Shown here: positions 45,114 through 53,855 of the stretch, one piece after another
Numbering within the stretch: the stretch's first letter is position 1
Layout: every line of letters begins with the position of its first letter
Assembly (NCBI RefSeq): GCF_030149515.1
Contig: NZ_JASBRI010000020.1
Span: 1-64,000 of the forward strand
From: Maricaulis sp.
GTDB taxonomy: Bacteria > Pseudomonadota > Alphaproteobacteria > Caulobacterales > Maricaulaceae
DNA: 64,000 nt
Reading direction: 5' to 3'
Program-made: the position numbers and the translations under genes
Notes under the pieces: generated by a model
What the model saw: the letters and a program-made list of their open reading frames with translations, nothing else
Told to the model about the DNA's origin: nothing
Database searches by the model: none

Positions 45114-46481
45114 CTAGCGGAGCGCGATCAGCCGCGCCTCGTCGGTGACCACATATACGGTTTCGTTGGCAATGACAGGTCCCACGAACACATCGTCGCG
45201 CAGATCCGTCTCGCGCAGGATCTCCCCGTCATAGGCATTGAGAAGAACACCCTGGCCATCGCTGGAGGCGACGAAAACCCGGCCGCCGGCCAGAACCGGC
45301 CCGGTCCAGGCGATGCGGTCGCGGCGCTTGTTCGGGTTTTCGAACAGATCGAGCTGGGTGATCCACAGCACGCTGCCATCACGCCGGTCGAGACAGACGA
45401 TCTCGGCTTCATTCGTGGTGATGTAGAGATAATTCCCCGCCACCCAGGGCGCATGTGCGCCACCGGCAGGCTGCGTCCACAGCCGCTCGCCCGTACGCAG
45501 CGAGATCGCCACCAGCATCCCGGAATGGCTCATCGCATAGACGGTGTCGTCCATGATGACCGGGCTGCCGGCCACGTCATTGATATCCGAGAGCGCCGTC
45601 AGACCGGCCGAACCGGACAGGCTGTCCGACCAGATCGGATTGCCGTTCTGCACGCGCTGGGCAATCAGTTCGCCCGAGGCAACGGGGGCTACCACGAGAA
45701 CGCGGAGCACGGCCGGGCTCGGCGCGGTCAGGAGGCGCGCCGTTTCGATAATACCCTCATAGGTCCACATCACCGTGCCGGTATCGGCTTCCAGCGCCAG
45801 CAGCTGATTGTCGTCCGAGGTCACGAAGACGCGTCCCTCGGCAACGGTCGGCGCGCCGTGGAAGGGAACCAGCGTATCGGTGCGCCAGATCTCGTTGCCC
45901 GACGCCGCGTCGAGTGCCACGAAATAGTTATAGCCCGCATGGGCGAAGATACGGCCGCCGTCGAAGGCAATCGCGCCCCCGAAGGCCATGCGGTCGCGCC
46001 GGGTCGGCCCCGTTAGCCGGGTCGACCAGATCCGTGCGCCCGTGTCGGCGTTGTGGGCGGAAACCTCGCCGTTGGCGTCGATCGTGTAGATGCGGTCTTC
46101 GGCCACGACCGGCCGGGCAATCAGGCGGCGGTTATTGTCCGAACCGCGGCCATAACTCTGACGCCAGGCCACATCCAGCGGACCGCTGGCCTGGGTGTGC
46201 TGCAGCGCGTGCGTGGGATAACCGCCGGGCTGGGACCAGATCCGGTTCACATAGGCCGTCGGCAGGTCGATCGGCGCCGCATCGGCATCGAGTTGCAGGC
46301 CCTGGTCGAAACTCATGATCGAGATACGGCCGTCATCAGGGGCGATACCGTTGATTTCGTCATCGTCACCACCGCCGAATCCCGGGATGGCATTGATCGG
46401 ATTGGGCACAGAAGAACAGGCCGCAAGCGGCGCGATCAGGGCGGCAAGCCAAATCGAACGGATACGCGTTACATCAATCAT
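45114..46481 (-). CDS. bamB: Outer-membrane assembly lipoprotein BamB-like (PQQ repeats)
   Basis: This 455-residue lipoprotein has its lipobox Cys in LAAC after an N-terminal hydrophobic stretch. The body is an eight-bladed beta-propeller with repeated blocks such as GARIWSTRL, GNEIWRTDTL, GERLWTQPAG and GSVLWITQLD. BamB helps BamA insert beta-barrels. ATG 46481 begins the lipoprotein signal. It overlaps the upstream gene by eight bases and precedes der by 84 bases. Confidence 0.88.
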   Translation of the reverse strand: MIDVTRIRSIWLAALIAPLAACSSVPNPINAIPGFGGGDDDEINGIAPDDGRISIMSFDQGLQLDADAAPIDLPTAYVNRIWSQPGGYPTHALQHTQASGPLDVAWRQSYGRGSDNNRRLIARPVVAEDRIYTIDANGEVSAHNADTGARIWSTRLTGPTRRDRMAFGGAIAFDGGRIFAHAGYNYFVALDAASGNEIWRTDTLVPFHGAPTVAEGRVFVTSDDNQLLALEADTGTVMWTYEGIIETARLLTAPSPAVLRVLVVAPVASGELIAQRVQNGNPIWSDSLSGSAGLTALSDINDVAGSPVIMDDTVYAMSHSGMLVAISLRTGERLWTQPAGGAHAPWVAGNYLYITTNEAEIVCLDRRDGSVLWITQLDLFENPNKRRDRIAWTGPVLAGGRVFVASSDGQGVLLNAYDGEILRETDLRDDVFVGPVIANETVYVVTDEARLIALR

Positions 46482-47184
46482 CGCCTGAATCCCCGGCGGT
46501 CTGGTCGTCGGTGGGTGAAATCTCGGACTCGGTTGCAGCGGCATCGCGCTCGATCACCGCCAGCGCCTCCTGGGCGCGGCGGCGCACACCATCGGACGCC
46601 TCGAAGGCGAAACTGATGAACTGGTAGGCCTCGCGCGCCCGTTCCAGATCGCCATCGCGCAGCGCGGCCGCGCCGATGGTCTCGCGCGCCAGAAAGCGAT
46701 AGGGCGAGGTGTCGGAGGTGAGCGGCGACAAGCGGATTTCCACATCGGCGAAGGAGAGACTGTCCCAGCGTGCCCAGACAGCGCGGATCTCGGCCAGATC
46801 GCGCAGGAGGGGATCGGAGGCGGTCCCGGCGGCCCGCTCGAACCAGCCGGCCGCAGCGTCGCGATCGCCCTGTTCGAGCGCCAGCGCGCCACGCTGCATC
46901 ATCGCCAGCGCGGGATAGCCGGCGGCCCCCTCTTCGGCCAGCGTCTCGAATCCCGCGGCGGCCACGGACAGCTGATCATTGCCCGCAGCACGCATCGCCG
47001 AGATGAAGGTTTCGGACGACGCCTCGCGCTGGGACATCTGCCACGCCTGCCAGCCCTGATAGCCGGCTGCACCGGCGATGATCGCCAGCGCGGCGCCCAA
47101 CGCCCAAGGCCCGTATTTCCTGAGGAGATCCTGGTACTTGTCCCGGCGAAGTTCTTCGTCGACTTCTTCGAAAATATCGACCAC
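46474..47184 (-). CDS. YfgM-like membrane-anchored TPR protein
   Basis: This 236-residue protein has a short cytoplasmic N-terminus (VDIFEEVDEELRRDKYQDLLRKYGPW), one membrane helix (about 28-48) and a periplasmic TPR-like helical repeat domain. The GTG at 47184 is preceded by GGAG at proper spacing. E. coli YfgM has the same plan, associates with the SecYEG translocon and PpiD, and its gene also precedes bamB. The YfgM identity is by architecture and context. Confidence 0.82.
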   Translation of the reverse strand: MVDIFEEVDEELRRDKYQDLLRKYGPWALGAALAIIAGAAGYQGWQAWQMSQREASSETFISAMRAAGNDQLSVAAAGFETLAEEGAAGYPALAMMQRGALALEQGDRDAAAGWFERAAGTASDPLLRDLAEIRAVWARWDSLSFADVEIRLSPLTSDTSPYRFLARETIGAAALRDGDLERAREAYQFISFAFEASDGVRRRAQEALAVIERDAAATESEISPTDDQTAGDSGDD

Positions 47185-47270
47185 GTCGATGCGGCTCCGT
47201 GTTGTGTGCGGCAATGCCCAATGAATGTGCGCGGGACCCTAGCGTCAGCCGCGCCGAGCGGCAACAGAAC

Positions 47271-48098
47271 TCAACCGTCCTTGCGGACCAGGTTGTAGAC
47301 CTGTTCGCCGGCGGGGAAGCTGCGATTACGCACTTCCTGGGCATAAAGCGCCACTGCGGCATCGGTGCGTTCGGCCATATTGTCATAGCGCTTGACGAAT
47401 TTCGGCGTCCACTCGAACACGCCCAGCATGTCGGGTGTGACCAGGATCTGGCCGTCACAGGCCGCCGATGCGCCGATCCCGATGGTCGGCACGGAGACGG
47501 TCTGTGTGATCTCGCGCGCGAGGTCCTCGGCCACGCCTTCGATGACAATAGCAAAGGCACCGGCATCGGCTGTGGCGGCAGCCTCGTCGATAACGCGCTG
47601 GCGTTCGACATCGGTCCGGCCCTTGGCCTTGAAACCGCCTTCCGCCAGAGCCGCCTGGGGCCTCAGGCCGATATGGCCGATCACCGGGATCGATCGCTGG
47701 GCCATGAAGTCGATGGTCTCCGCCGCATAGGTGCCGCTTTCGATCTTGATCGCCTGGCACCCCGTCTCCGACATGATGCGGGCGGCATTGTCGAAAGCCT
47801 GTTGCGGCGAGCGCTCATAGCTGCCGAAAGGCATGTCGACGGCCACGAGGGCCCGCTTGGCACCGCGCATGACGGCCTGGCCATGCAGGATCATCATCTC
47901 CAGGGTCACGCCGATCGTGGAATCGAGCCCGTGCACGACCATGCCGACACTGTCGCCGACCAGCAGCAGGTCGCAGTGCGGGTCGAGGAGACGCGCCATC
48001 GGGGCGTCATAGGCGGTGAGGCAGACGACGGGCTCGCCGCCCTTGCGGGCGCGGATTTCGGGCGCCGTGATCCGGCGGGTCTTGGATTGGGCGGACAT
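47271..48098 (-). CDS. panB: 3-methyl-2-oxobutanoate hydroxymethyltransferase
   Basis: This 275-residue PanB makes ketopantoate for pantothenate and CoA. Seen are [24 protein letters not shown] and the metal and substrate blocks [10 protein letters not shown] and [20 protein letters not shown]. No panC lies nearby, so the pathway is split. It is 86 bases upstream of the yfgM-like gene on the same strand. Confidence 0.95.
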   Translation of the reverse strand: MSAQSKTRRITAPEIRARKGGEPVVCLTAYDAPMARLLDPHCDLLLVGDSVGMVVHGLDSTIGVTLEMMILHGQAVMRGAKRALVAVDMPFGSYERSPQQAFDNAARIMSETGCQAIKIESGTYAAETIDFMAQRSIPVIGHIGLRPQAALAEGGFKAKGRTDVERQRVIDEAAATADAGAFAIVIEGVAEDLAREITQTVSVPTIGIGASAACDGQILVTPDMLGVFEWTPKFVKRYDNMAERTDAAVALYAQEVRNRSFPAGEQVYNLVRKDG

Positions 48099-48180
48099 GA
48101 TTTGCGCGTCTCCGGTGGTTTAGCGGAGCCTAGCGCACCATGCTGCAGCGCAAAAGCCTGTGCTTGAAATATCTGCGTCG

Positions 48181-48522
48181 TCAGGCAATGCGGCGCGGCA
48201 GGATTGCAGCCACGAAACCCACCGCCACGGCCATTGCGCCGGCCGCCATTACTTCCGGCGACATCAGGAAGCCGGCTGTGGCCATCAGCCCTTCTGACGG
48301 CAACTGGACATTTCCGAACAGGTTCTCCAGCTGCGTCCCGGCGATCGCCGAGCCCGTGGACCCGGCCCCGCCCAGGATCAGTACGCGCTTGCGGTCGGGA
48401 TTGGCGAGCCGCTCCATGACACGCCTGGCGAAGGCATCGCTCTCCGTCTCGCGCTCGAGCGGCGCGGCGGCGTCCGCAAAGGCCGCCTTCAGCCTCTGAT
48501 CGAATGCATCGTCCATGGTCAT
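48181..48522 (-). CDS. Putative anti-sigma membrane protein, cassette A
   Basis: This 113-residue protein has a charged cytoplasmic N-terminus containing DAFARRVMERLANPDRKR, followed by two hydrophobic segments (about 46-64 and 88-110). Its ATG overlaps the stop of an ECF sigma gene (ATGA). Small coupled membrane proteins after ECF genes are usually anti-sigma factors, but no zinc-binding HxxxCxxC motif is visible. The product of 50188-50520 has the same layout. The function is inferred from position. Confidence 0.6.
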   Translation of the reverse strand: MTMDDAFDQRLKAAFADAAAPLERETESDAFARRVMERLANPDRKRVLILGGAGSTGSAIAGTQLENLFGNVQLPSEGLMATAGFLMSPEVMAAGAMAVAVGFVAAILPRRIA

Positions 48523-49061
48523 GACGCCATCACCTCCGACTCGTGGAAGTAGGCCTGGAGTTTGGCCCGCCCCCGGTTCACATGCGACTTCACCGTTCCC
48601 AGCGGCATGCCCGTCGCCTCGGCCGCTTCGGAATGCGACAGGCCACAGGAATAACACATCACCACAAGGGTACGCTCTTCTTCCTTCAATGTGGCCAGGG
48701 CCCGGTCGAGATCAACCACATTGCCCATGTCGCGCGGCGCTTCGGTATCCTCGATACCGCTCTGGAGCTTTTCCATCGCCCGTTCCGTCGACTTGCGCTT
48801 TCGCGCGGACTTCAGGAACTCGGTATAGGCGATCGAGCAAAGCCAGGACTTGAACGTGCCGGTCCCCTTAAAGGACCCGATCTTCTCATAGGCCCGGATA
48901 AAGGCGTCCTGCGCCAGATCGTCAGCCAGGGCGTGATTGCGGCACATGCGCTGCAACATCGCCCGCACCAGGCCCTGATGGCGCCGGACCAGTTCCCCGA
49001 ACGCTGCCGGATTCTTCGTGGCAACGACCAGGGCGACAAGTTCTTCATCCGGCGCCATCAT
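48519..49061 (-). CDS. ECF-type RNA polymerase sigma factor, cassette A
   Basis: This 180-residue ECF sigma factor has region 2 with DDLAQDAFIRAYEKIGSFKG followed by FKSWLCSIAYTEFLKSARKRK. Region 4 has a helix-turn-helix HSEAAEATGMPLGTVKSHVNRGRAKL. ATG 49061 is preferred over a GTG two codons upstream because AGGGGG lies seven bases before it. It is coupled to the small membrane protein downstream and lies 22 bases after the DUF6249-like gene. Confidence 0.9.
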   Translation of the reverse strand: MMAPDEELVALVVATKNPAAFGELVRRHQGLVRAMLQRMCRNHALADDLAQDAFIRAYEKIGSFKGTGTFKSWLCSIAYTEFLKSARKRKSTERAMEKLQSGIEDTEAPRDMGNVVDLDRALATLKEEERTLVVMCYSCGLSHSEAAEATGMPLGTVKSHVNRGRAKLQAYFHESEVMAS

Positions 49062-49083
49062 CGGCACGCCCCCTGAATCCGGC

Positions 49084-49467
49084 TCAGTCTTTCTTCTTGT
49101 TCAGCAGGCCAAAGCCCAGCAGCACCAGACCGATAAAGCCCGGGAAGGCCGACATGCCGAGGAAGACCATCAGCGTCTCTCGGTCACCGTCACCGAATTC
49201 CATGGCCGAGATCGTCCAGCCGAACACGATCAGTGCCAGGGCCACCGCGACCAGGATCGCCCCTGACTTCGTGTCGCCGTTCGAATCCTTGCGCGGCATG
49301 CCCAGGGCCCGGATCGTTTCCGGGGTCATCTGCTGGCCTGACCGGATCGCCTCCTGCACCGTCAGCAGTGTGGCCTTGCGCTTTTGCGTGCCGGCGTTGA
49401 CCGCGATGAAGACGATCAGCACAACCATCGCGAACAAGCTCACCGGGACAATGATTTCAACACCCAT
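49084..49467 (-). CDS. DUF6249-like small membrane protein, cassette A
   Basis: This 127-residue protein has an N-terminal membrane helix, a short amphipathic stretch (ATLLTVQEAIRSGQQMTPE), a polar linker and two C-terminal membrane helices. A GGAGGTTGAA ribosome-binding site precedes the ATG. The layout resembles the DUF6249 family, of unknown function. A relative with the same plan occupies the same position relative to the second ECF gene. It might sense or transmit a membrane signal to the sigma factor; this is inference. Confidence 0.65.
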   Translation of the reverse strand: MGVEIIVPVSLFAMVVLIVFIAVNAGTQKRKATLLTVQEAIRSGQQMTPETIRALGMPRKDSNGDTKSGAILVAVALALIVFGWTISAMEFGDGDRETLMVFLGMSAFPGFIGLVLLGFGLLNKKKD

Positions 49468-49545
49468 TTCAACCTCCGTTGCCGGCAGCACTGCGCCGCC
49501 TTTGTCCCCTTGATGCACCGGGACCCGAATTCGGATGCAGGCGGA

Positions 49546-50103
49546 CTATCCGATGATCGCCACGCCGAACAGATACATGTGTGTATTGATCAGGACCAGT
49601 GCCGCCAGGACCCCCAGGACAATGGCCGTCAGGTCGCCGCCCCATCCCTTGACCACCGGTGGCGGCGTCTCGCGCATCCAGGCCGAGACGAAGGTGATCG
49701 ACGACCAGACGAAGAAACCGCCGAACAGAAGCATCGCGGCCAGTTCGCCATTGGCGAGAAGATGCGCGCCCGACCACAGGACCACGCCCGCCAGCATGGG
49801 GTGGCGCACCCAGCGGCGGATATGCCCGGGCGCGTAGGCCGAAACGATCAGGATCAGCCCCAGCGGGACCGCCGCAAAGGCGACATGCCGCGACCAGGCC
49901 GGTGGCGCCCACACGGCGATGCTGGGATGGGCCAGTATCTTGCCGTAGATGATCAGCGCGAACCCGATCAGCGAGATCGCCGTGTAGGCCAGCTTGTATG
50001 GCCCCTCGCCCAATCGCGCCTGCAGCGCCGGCCGCGCGCCCGGTATCACCCGCAAGAAGTGGACGCCAAGAAACAGGACAAGACCTGTGACCAGGACCAG
50101 CAT
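49546..50103 (-). CDS. NnrU-family membrane protein
   Basis: This 185-residue integral membrane protein has about five or six helices. It carries the NnrU-type blocks HFLRVIPGARPAL and HIRRWVRHPMLAGVVLWSGAHLLANGE near the middle. NnrU was named for proteins linked to nitric-oxide and nitrite reductase regulons; related proteins share the isoprenylcysteine-methyltransferase-like fold. No denitrification genes are near, so the role here is open. It separates the two ECF cassettes. Confidence 0.8.
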   Translation of the reverse strand: MLVLVTGLVLFLGVHFLRVIPGARPALQARLGEGPYKLAYTAISLIGFALIIYGKILAHPSIAVWAPPAWSRHVAFAAVPLGLILIVSAYAPGHIRRWVRHPMLAGVVLWSGAHLLANGELAAMLLFGGFFVWSSITFVSAWMRETPPPVVKGWGGDLTAIVLGVLAALVLINTHMYLFGVAIIG

Positions 50104-50187
50104 GAGCACCTCCCCGTTGCTTCCCCGCAACTATAGGCGATTCATCCTTCTGTCAGGGACAAAACCGGCGAGGATGCTGGCTGCCGT

Positions 50188-50520
50188 CTAGAACAGGCGC
50201 AGCGCCGGCCAGCGGATTGTGCGCGTCAGCCAGGCATGCCCGGCAAAGGCGATCAGGCCGGCCACGCCCAGGACCAGGAACAGGTCGTAGAGCGTTCCGC
50301 CCAGCGCCGCGGCGATCCCGTCGAGCACGGGCGCAAGCAGCACGGCACCGATCAGCAGCAGGGCCGCCGCCAGCAATCTCAGGGCCAGGTCCACACGGAA
50401 GCGACGCAATGCCACCTTCTCCATCACCGCCAGGCGGAACCGGGCATCGGCCGCCGGCGCCTCGCCGGCCCGGAAGAAGGCGTTGAGCGGATCGGCGCCT
50501 GTCATATCGGAGTCCGTCAT
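50188..50520 (-). CDS. Putative anti-sigma membrane protein, cassette B
   Basis: This 110-residue protein has a cytoplasmic N-terminus containing DARFRLAVMEKVALRRFR and two membrane helices (about 45-66 and 74-97). The ATG overlaps the preceding ECF sigma stop (ATGA). The charged VME-plus-basic segment before the first helix parallels the product of 48181-48522. It has no recognised domain; an anti-sigma role is inferred from coupling and topology. Confidence 0.6.
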   Translation of the reverse strand: MTDSDMTGADPLNAFFRAGEAPAADARFRLAVMEKVALRRFRVDLALRLLAAALLLIGAVLLAPVLDGIAAALGGTLYDLFLVLGVAGLIAFAGHAWLTRTIRWPALRLF

Positions 50521-51047
50521 TCGCTCACTCCCAGCAGTTCACTCAGCCGGGCACGGCCGCGGCTGACATGCGATTTTACCGTACCCAGCGGCATATCCAA
50601 GACCGCTGCGGCATCTCCGTGCGTCCAGCCGCCGGCCAGGCAGAGGGCCACGCAGGCGCGCTGGTCCGGCGTCAATTGCGCCAGGGCCTGCTGCATGGCC
50701 AGCGCCATCTCGGTCTGCGGCGTATGCGCGTCCGGCCGCATATCCTGGTATTCGTGATCGCGTTTGCGCGAGCGGGCCATCGAGCGTGCCCGCCCCTTGG
50801 CCTTGCGCCAAGCAATCGCGAACAGCCAGGTTTTGAGCCGGCCGCCCTCCTTGAGCGTGCGTAACCGCGTCCAGGCGCCCAGAAAGACCTCCTGGGCCAT
50901 GTCGTCGGCATCGGTCTCGTCCACGCAGATCCGCCGCAGGAACCCCCGGACCGGTGCCTGATACCGGTCCACAATGCGGGCGAAGGCGGTGTCCGAGCCC
51001 GACCGGGCCGCCGCGACCAGCGCGGCGTCCGTCGGTTCCCCCGGCAT
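50517..51047 (-). CDS. ECF-type RNA polymerase sigma factor, cassette B
   Basis: This 176-residue ECF sigma factor has region 2 with DADDMAQEVFLGAWTRLRTLKE followed by LKTWLFAIAWRKAKGRARS. Region 4 has WTHGDAAAVLDMPLGTVKSHVSRGRARL. Its ATG directly follows the TAG of the upstream membrane-protein gene, and its stop overlaps the putative anti-sigma start, so all three genes are tightly coupled. It is clearly diverged from the cassette A sigma factor outside the conserved regions. Confidence 0.9.
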   Translation of the reverse strand: MPGEPTDAALVAAARSGSDTAFARIVDRYQAPVRGFLRRICVDETDADDMAQEVFLGAWTRLRTLKEGGRLKTWLFAIAWRKAKGRARSMARSRKRDHEYQDMRPDAHTPQTEMALAMQQALAQLTPDQRACVALCLAGGWTHGDAAAVLDMPLGTVKSHVSRGRARLSELLGVSE

Positions 51048-51461
51048 CTAGCCGCCCTTGCGTCCGCCGGAGAAGATTGCCGCAGCCAGGAAGGCCAGAG
51101 ACAGCACGCCCAGGACCATGGACACAAAATACATTTCTTCGCCTACGCCATTGATCATTTCCGTATAGCCGGCATAGGCGAAGACGCTCGCGAGGCCCGC
51201 AAACAGGATAACCAGAAAGGCGTGGCCGCCGCCCTTGCGCTCCGTCGGATCGCTCGCCGTCCAGTCATTGGGGTCGTGATCGGCCTTGTCGAGCGAGGCG
51301 AGCAGATCGGCCGGGGGTTCCTTGCCCGCAGCGGTATAGCTCTTGATCAGGTCGATCTTTGCCTGGGTGCGCTTGTACCGCATGAAGCTGCCCCAGCCGG
51401 CCGCCACGAAAAAGGCGAGCGGAAACAGGAGCCACCAATAGCTGTGAAACAGTTCGTTCAT
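51048..51461 (-). CDS. Small membrane protein, cassette B
   Basis: This 137-residue protein has the same plan as the product of 49084-49467: an N-terminal helix (YWWLLFPLAFFVAAGWG), a basic amphipathic stretch (RTQAKIDLIKSYTAAGKEPP), a polar Asp/Pro-rich linker and two C-terminal helices. The segment LIKSYTAAGKEPPADLLASL aligns with the segment around TVQEAIRSGQQMTPETIRAL in the cassette A protein. Its function is unknown. Confidence 0.65.
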   Translation of the reverse strand: MNELFHSYWWLLFPLAFFVAAGWGSFMRYKRTQAKIDLIKSYTAAGKEPPADLLASLDKADHDPNDWTASDPTERKGGGHAFLVILFAGLASVFAYAGYTEMINGVGEEMYFVSMVLGVLSLAFLAAAIFSGGRKGG

Positions 51462-51553
51462 CGATTTGTCCCTCTTGCAATCCGGCACCGTCGGGGCGCC
51501 TGTCACCCCTTAGTCGCCACCGGTGGCGCTCCTGGATGCAGGCCTGCAGACAT

Positions 51554-52180
51554 TTATTCCTGCGGCGGGGTCCAGCAGCAGCCCTCGACGAACCGCACGC
51601 CCTCGCCGTCCTCCGCATCGACATAGGCCCGCCAGCCATACTGCCGGTCGCTCATGCCGTCGGAACACATGCCCTCGGTGACAACGGCAACACCGCCCGC
51701 TTCGCCCCCGAAACGGTAGACGAAGGGCTGGAAGCGGCCGCTGGCCGTGCGGGATTCGCTCACCGCAATCGCCCGCTCCTCACCCAGCGACATCATGTCA
51801 TGATAGCGGCCCGTACCGTCGGTCCCGATATCCAGCCCCCAGAAGGGCTCCGTGCCGGCACAGCGAAATCCGCCCGGCGCGCCCTGCCCCGGAATCGGCG
51901 TCCGGTCCATCGCCGCCAGATAGGCCAGGCTGACCCAGCCTTCACCGCCGCGGACGACAACGCGGCCCCAGCCATGCCGCGTCTCCAGTACTTCCACCAT
52001 GCGTGCATTGGGCGACAGGGTGGCCACGATGGCGGAGGTCGGACTGGGCGTCTCGCGGATGTTCAGCACATCGGTCTGATCGACATTGACCACACGATGC
52101 ACGTCCGGCCGGGCGTGGGCCGTGCCGGCGGTCAGGCCGCTCAACGCGGCGCAAAGCGCAGCGACTGCTGTCGGTTTCAT
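51554..52180 (-). CDS. Exported SH3b-domain protein with COG3650-like C-terminus
   Basis: This 208-residue protein has a signal peptide ending AHA. A bacterial SH3 domain (about 35-90) contains LNIRETPSP, GWGRVVV and GEGWVSLAYL. The second half has FRCAGTEPFWGLDIG and closes with Cys-rich GMCSDGMSDRQYGW and GCCW blocks typical of COG3650-type periplasmic proteins. SH3b domains often bind cell-wall peptides. The reaction, if any, is unknown. Confidence 0.75.
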   Translation of the reverse strand: MKPTAVAALCAALSGLTAGTAHARPDVHRVVNVDQTDVLNIRETPSPTSAIVATLSPNARMVEVLETRHGWGRVVVRGGEGWVSLAYLAAMDRTPIPGQGAPGGFRCAGTEPFWGLDIGTDGTGRYHDMMSLGEERAIAVSESRTASGRFQPFVYRFGGEAGGVAVVTEGMCSDGMSDRQYGWRAYVDAEDGEGVRFVEGCCWTPPQE

Positions 52181-52266
52181 GACTTACTCCCCGTTGCGGG
52201 AGCACTCTAACGAAGGCCCGTGGCGCCGGCCAGAACGCCGGTCTGCCGGCACCACGGCCCCGCCTG

Positions 52267-53709
52267 CTAGAACGGCAATTGCGTGAAGTCCGGCAGATCG
52301 ACCACGATGTCCTGGTCCTCTACCGGCTCTCCCCGCATGAAGCGATGCATCGCCTCGTGCACGTCCGGCGAGCTCATGAAGAGATTGTGCCCGGCATTGC
52401 GAACCGTCACCCGGGTCACATTGGCGAGCCCGGCAACGGCTGCCGCCTGGCCTTCCGGATAGGTGCGCCCGTCCAGCGTTCCGGTGAGCAGCAGGACCGG
52501 GGTGTCGCCCGCGGGCGGCGCGCGGAAATCCTCGCCCAGGTCGAACCCGTCCCAGACGCCCCGGATCTGCGGCATGGGGAAGTTGAGATATCCACCGACG
52601 AGCCCGGTTTCCGCTTGCCGGGTAAATTCGGCCAGCCGCGCATCGGAGATGCCGGAAGCCAGGTCCATCGCAGTCGGCATGGCGCTGAGCGTCAGGGGTT
52701 CGCCCGGCGTGTGGAAGCGCTGCAACAGACCGATGGCCAGGCCGGGATCGCCGGCATCGAGCGAGGCGTAGAGGGCCATCAGTATCGCGGCATAGTGCGG
52801 ATCGGATATCAGGGAGGAGGCGAATTCCTGCATGTGCCGGCGCTGCAGCAGGAAGGGCGCCGTCGAACCATCCGCCTGCGGGATGTGCAGCAGCATCGGC
52901 GCGGCCTCGAGCCGGTCATGCACGCGGCGCATCAGGCCGGCAATGTCGGGATAGGCGGTGGCCGCCGCCGGTTGCGTATCGACGGCCGCCTGGAGCCGCC
53001 CGAAATAGGCGTCGGTATGGGCCGGCATCTTCACCGTCTGGTCCAGCCCTTCCGCGCTGGCGATGACGACGCGGTCGATCTCGCCGGGGATGTCCTTCAG
53101 CGCGGCCAGGGCCAGGTGGCTGCCATAGGAAATTCCCCACAGTGCCACCCGCTCGGCGCCCAGATGCACGCGCAATGCGGAGATATCCTGTATGCTTTCG
53201 GCGGTCGTGTAGCCCTCGATGGCGACGCCCTCGCCGCGCCAGTACTCCCCGCACTCCTCGACCGCCGCCCGGTAGGCGCCGGCATAGGCCGTGTCACTCA
53301 CCGCTTCCGTCTCCGGCACCAGGACCGACGACGTGCAGCGCGGCAATCCGGTGGACCCGCCCGTACCGCGCTGGTCGAAGGCGATGACGTCGCCATGCTG
53401 GCGCATCGCCATGAACAGCGGGAAGCGATGAGCCCGCGCCGTGCCGCTGCCCGAACCGCCGGGCCCGCCGGCGAGGTAGACAATGGGCGGCCCTTCGCTC
53501 GTCCCGGTGGCGGGAAAGCGGATGTAGGAGATACGGATGGTCCGGCTGTCCGGATCCGACCGGTTCTCCGGCACATCGACATGGCCCTGAAAGGCCTCGA
53601 CGCTTTCTCCGCTCTGCGCGGTAAAGACGATCGGCTCTTCCGCATAGGCGGAGATATTCAGGCCGGCCGCGCCCAGAAGGGCGGCGGCAAAGTTTCTGAC
53701 AAGCTGCAT
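52267..53709 (-). CDS. Exported alpha/beta-hydrolase (tripeptidyl-aminopeptidase-like)
   Basis: This 480-residue protein has a signal peptide (residues 1-24). The hydrolase core shows the oxyanion region VYLAGGPGGSGSG, DQRGTGGST, the nucleophile elbow GISYGSH and, near the C-terminus, VLLLTGTLDGRTYPEG and a His in NAGHNLFMSS. This order matches proline-iminopeptidase and TAP-like secreted peptidases. ATG 53709 starts the signal peptide. It diverges from the LytTR gene over 146 bases. Confidence 0.82.
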   Translation of the reverse strand: MQLVRNFAAALLGAAGLNISAYAEEPIVFTAQSGESVEAFQGHVDVPENRSDPDSRTIRISYIRFPATGTSEGPPIVYLAGGPGGSGSGTARAHRFPLFMAMRQHGDVIAFDQRGTGGSTGLPRCTSSVLVPETEAVSDTAYAGAYRAAVEECGEYWRGEGVAIEGYTTAESIQDISALRVHLGAERVALWGISYGSHLALAALKDIPGEIDRVVIASAEGLDQTVKMPAHTDAYFGRLQAAVDTQPAAATAYPDIAGLMRRVHDRLEAAPMLLHIPQADGSTAPFLLQRRHMQEFASSLISDPHYAAILMALYASLDAGDPGLAIGLLQRFHTPGEPLTLSAMPTAMDLASGISDARLAEFTRQAETGLVGGYLNFPMPQIRGVWDGFDLGEDFRAPPAGDTPVLLLTGTLDGRTYPEGQAAAVAGLANVTRVTVRNAGHNLFMSSPDVHEAMHRFMRGEPVEDQDIVVDLPDFTQLPF

Positions 53710-53855
53710 CTGACAATTTCCCGTTCTGTGTAGGCCCTCGGCATGCATTCAGACTGGACCGGCAGACCCCCGCCGGCACGGCCCGATCTGTCAACGGTGC
53801 CGGCGGACCGGCAAACGGCATCGGCCTTCGGCGGGCGGCGCGCTAAACTGGATGA

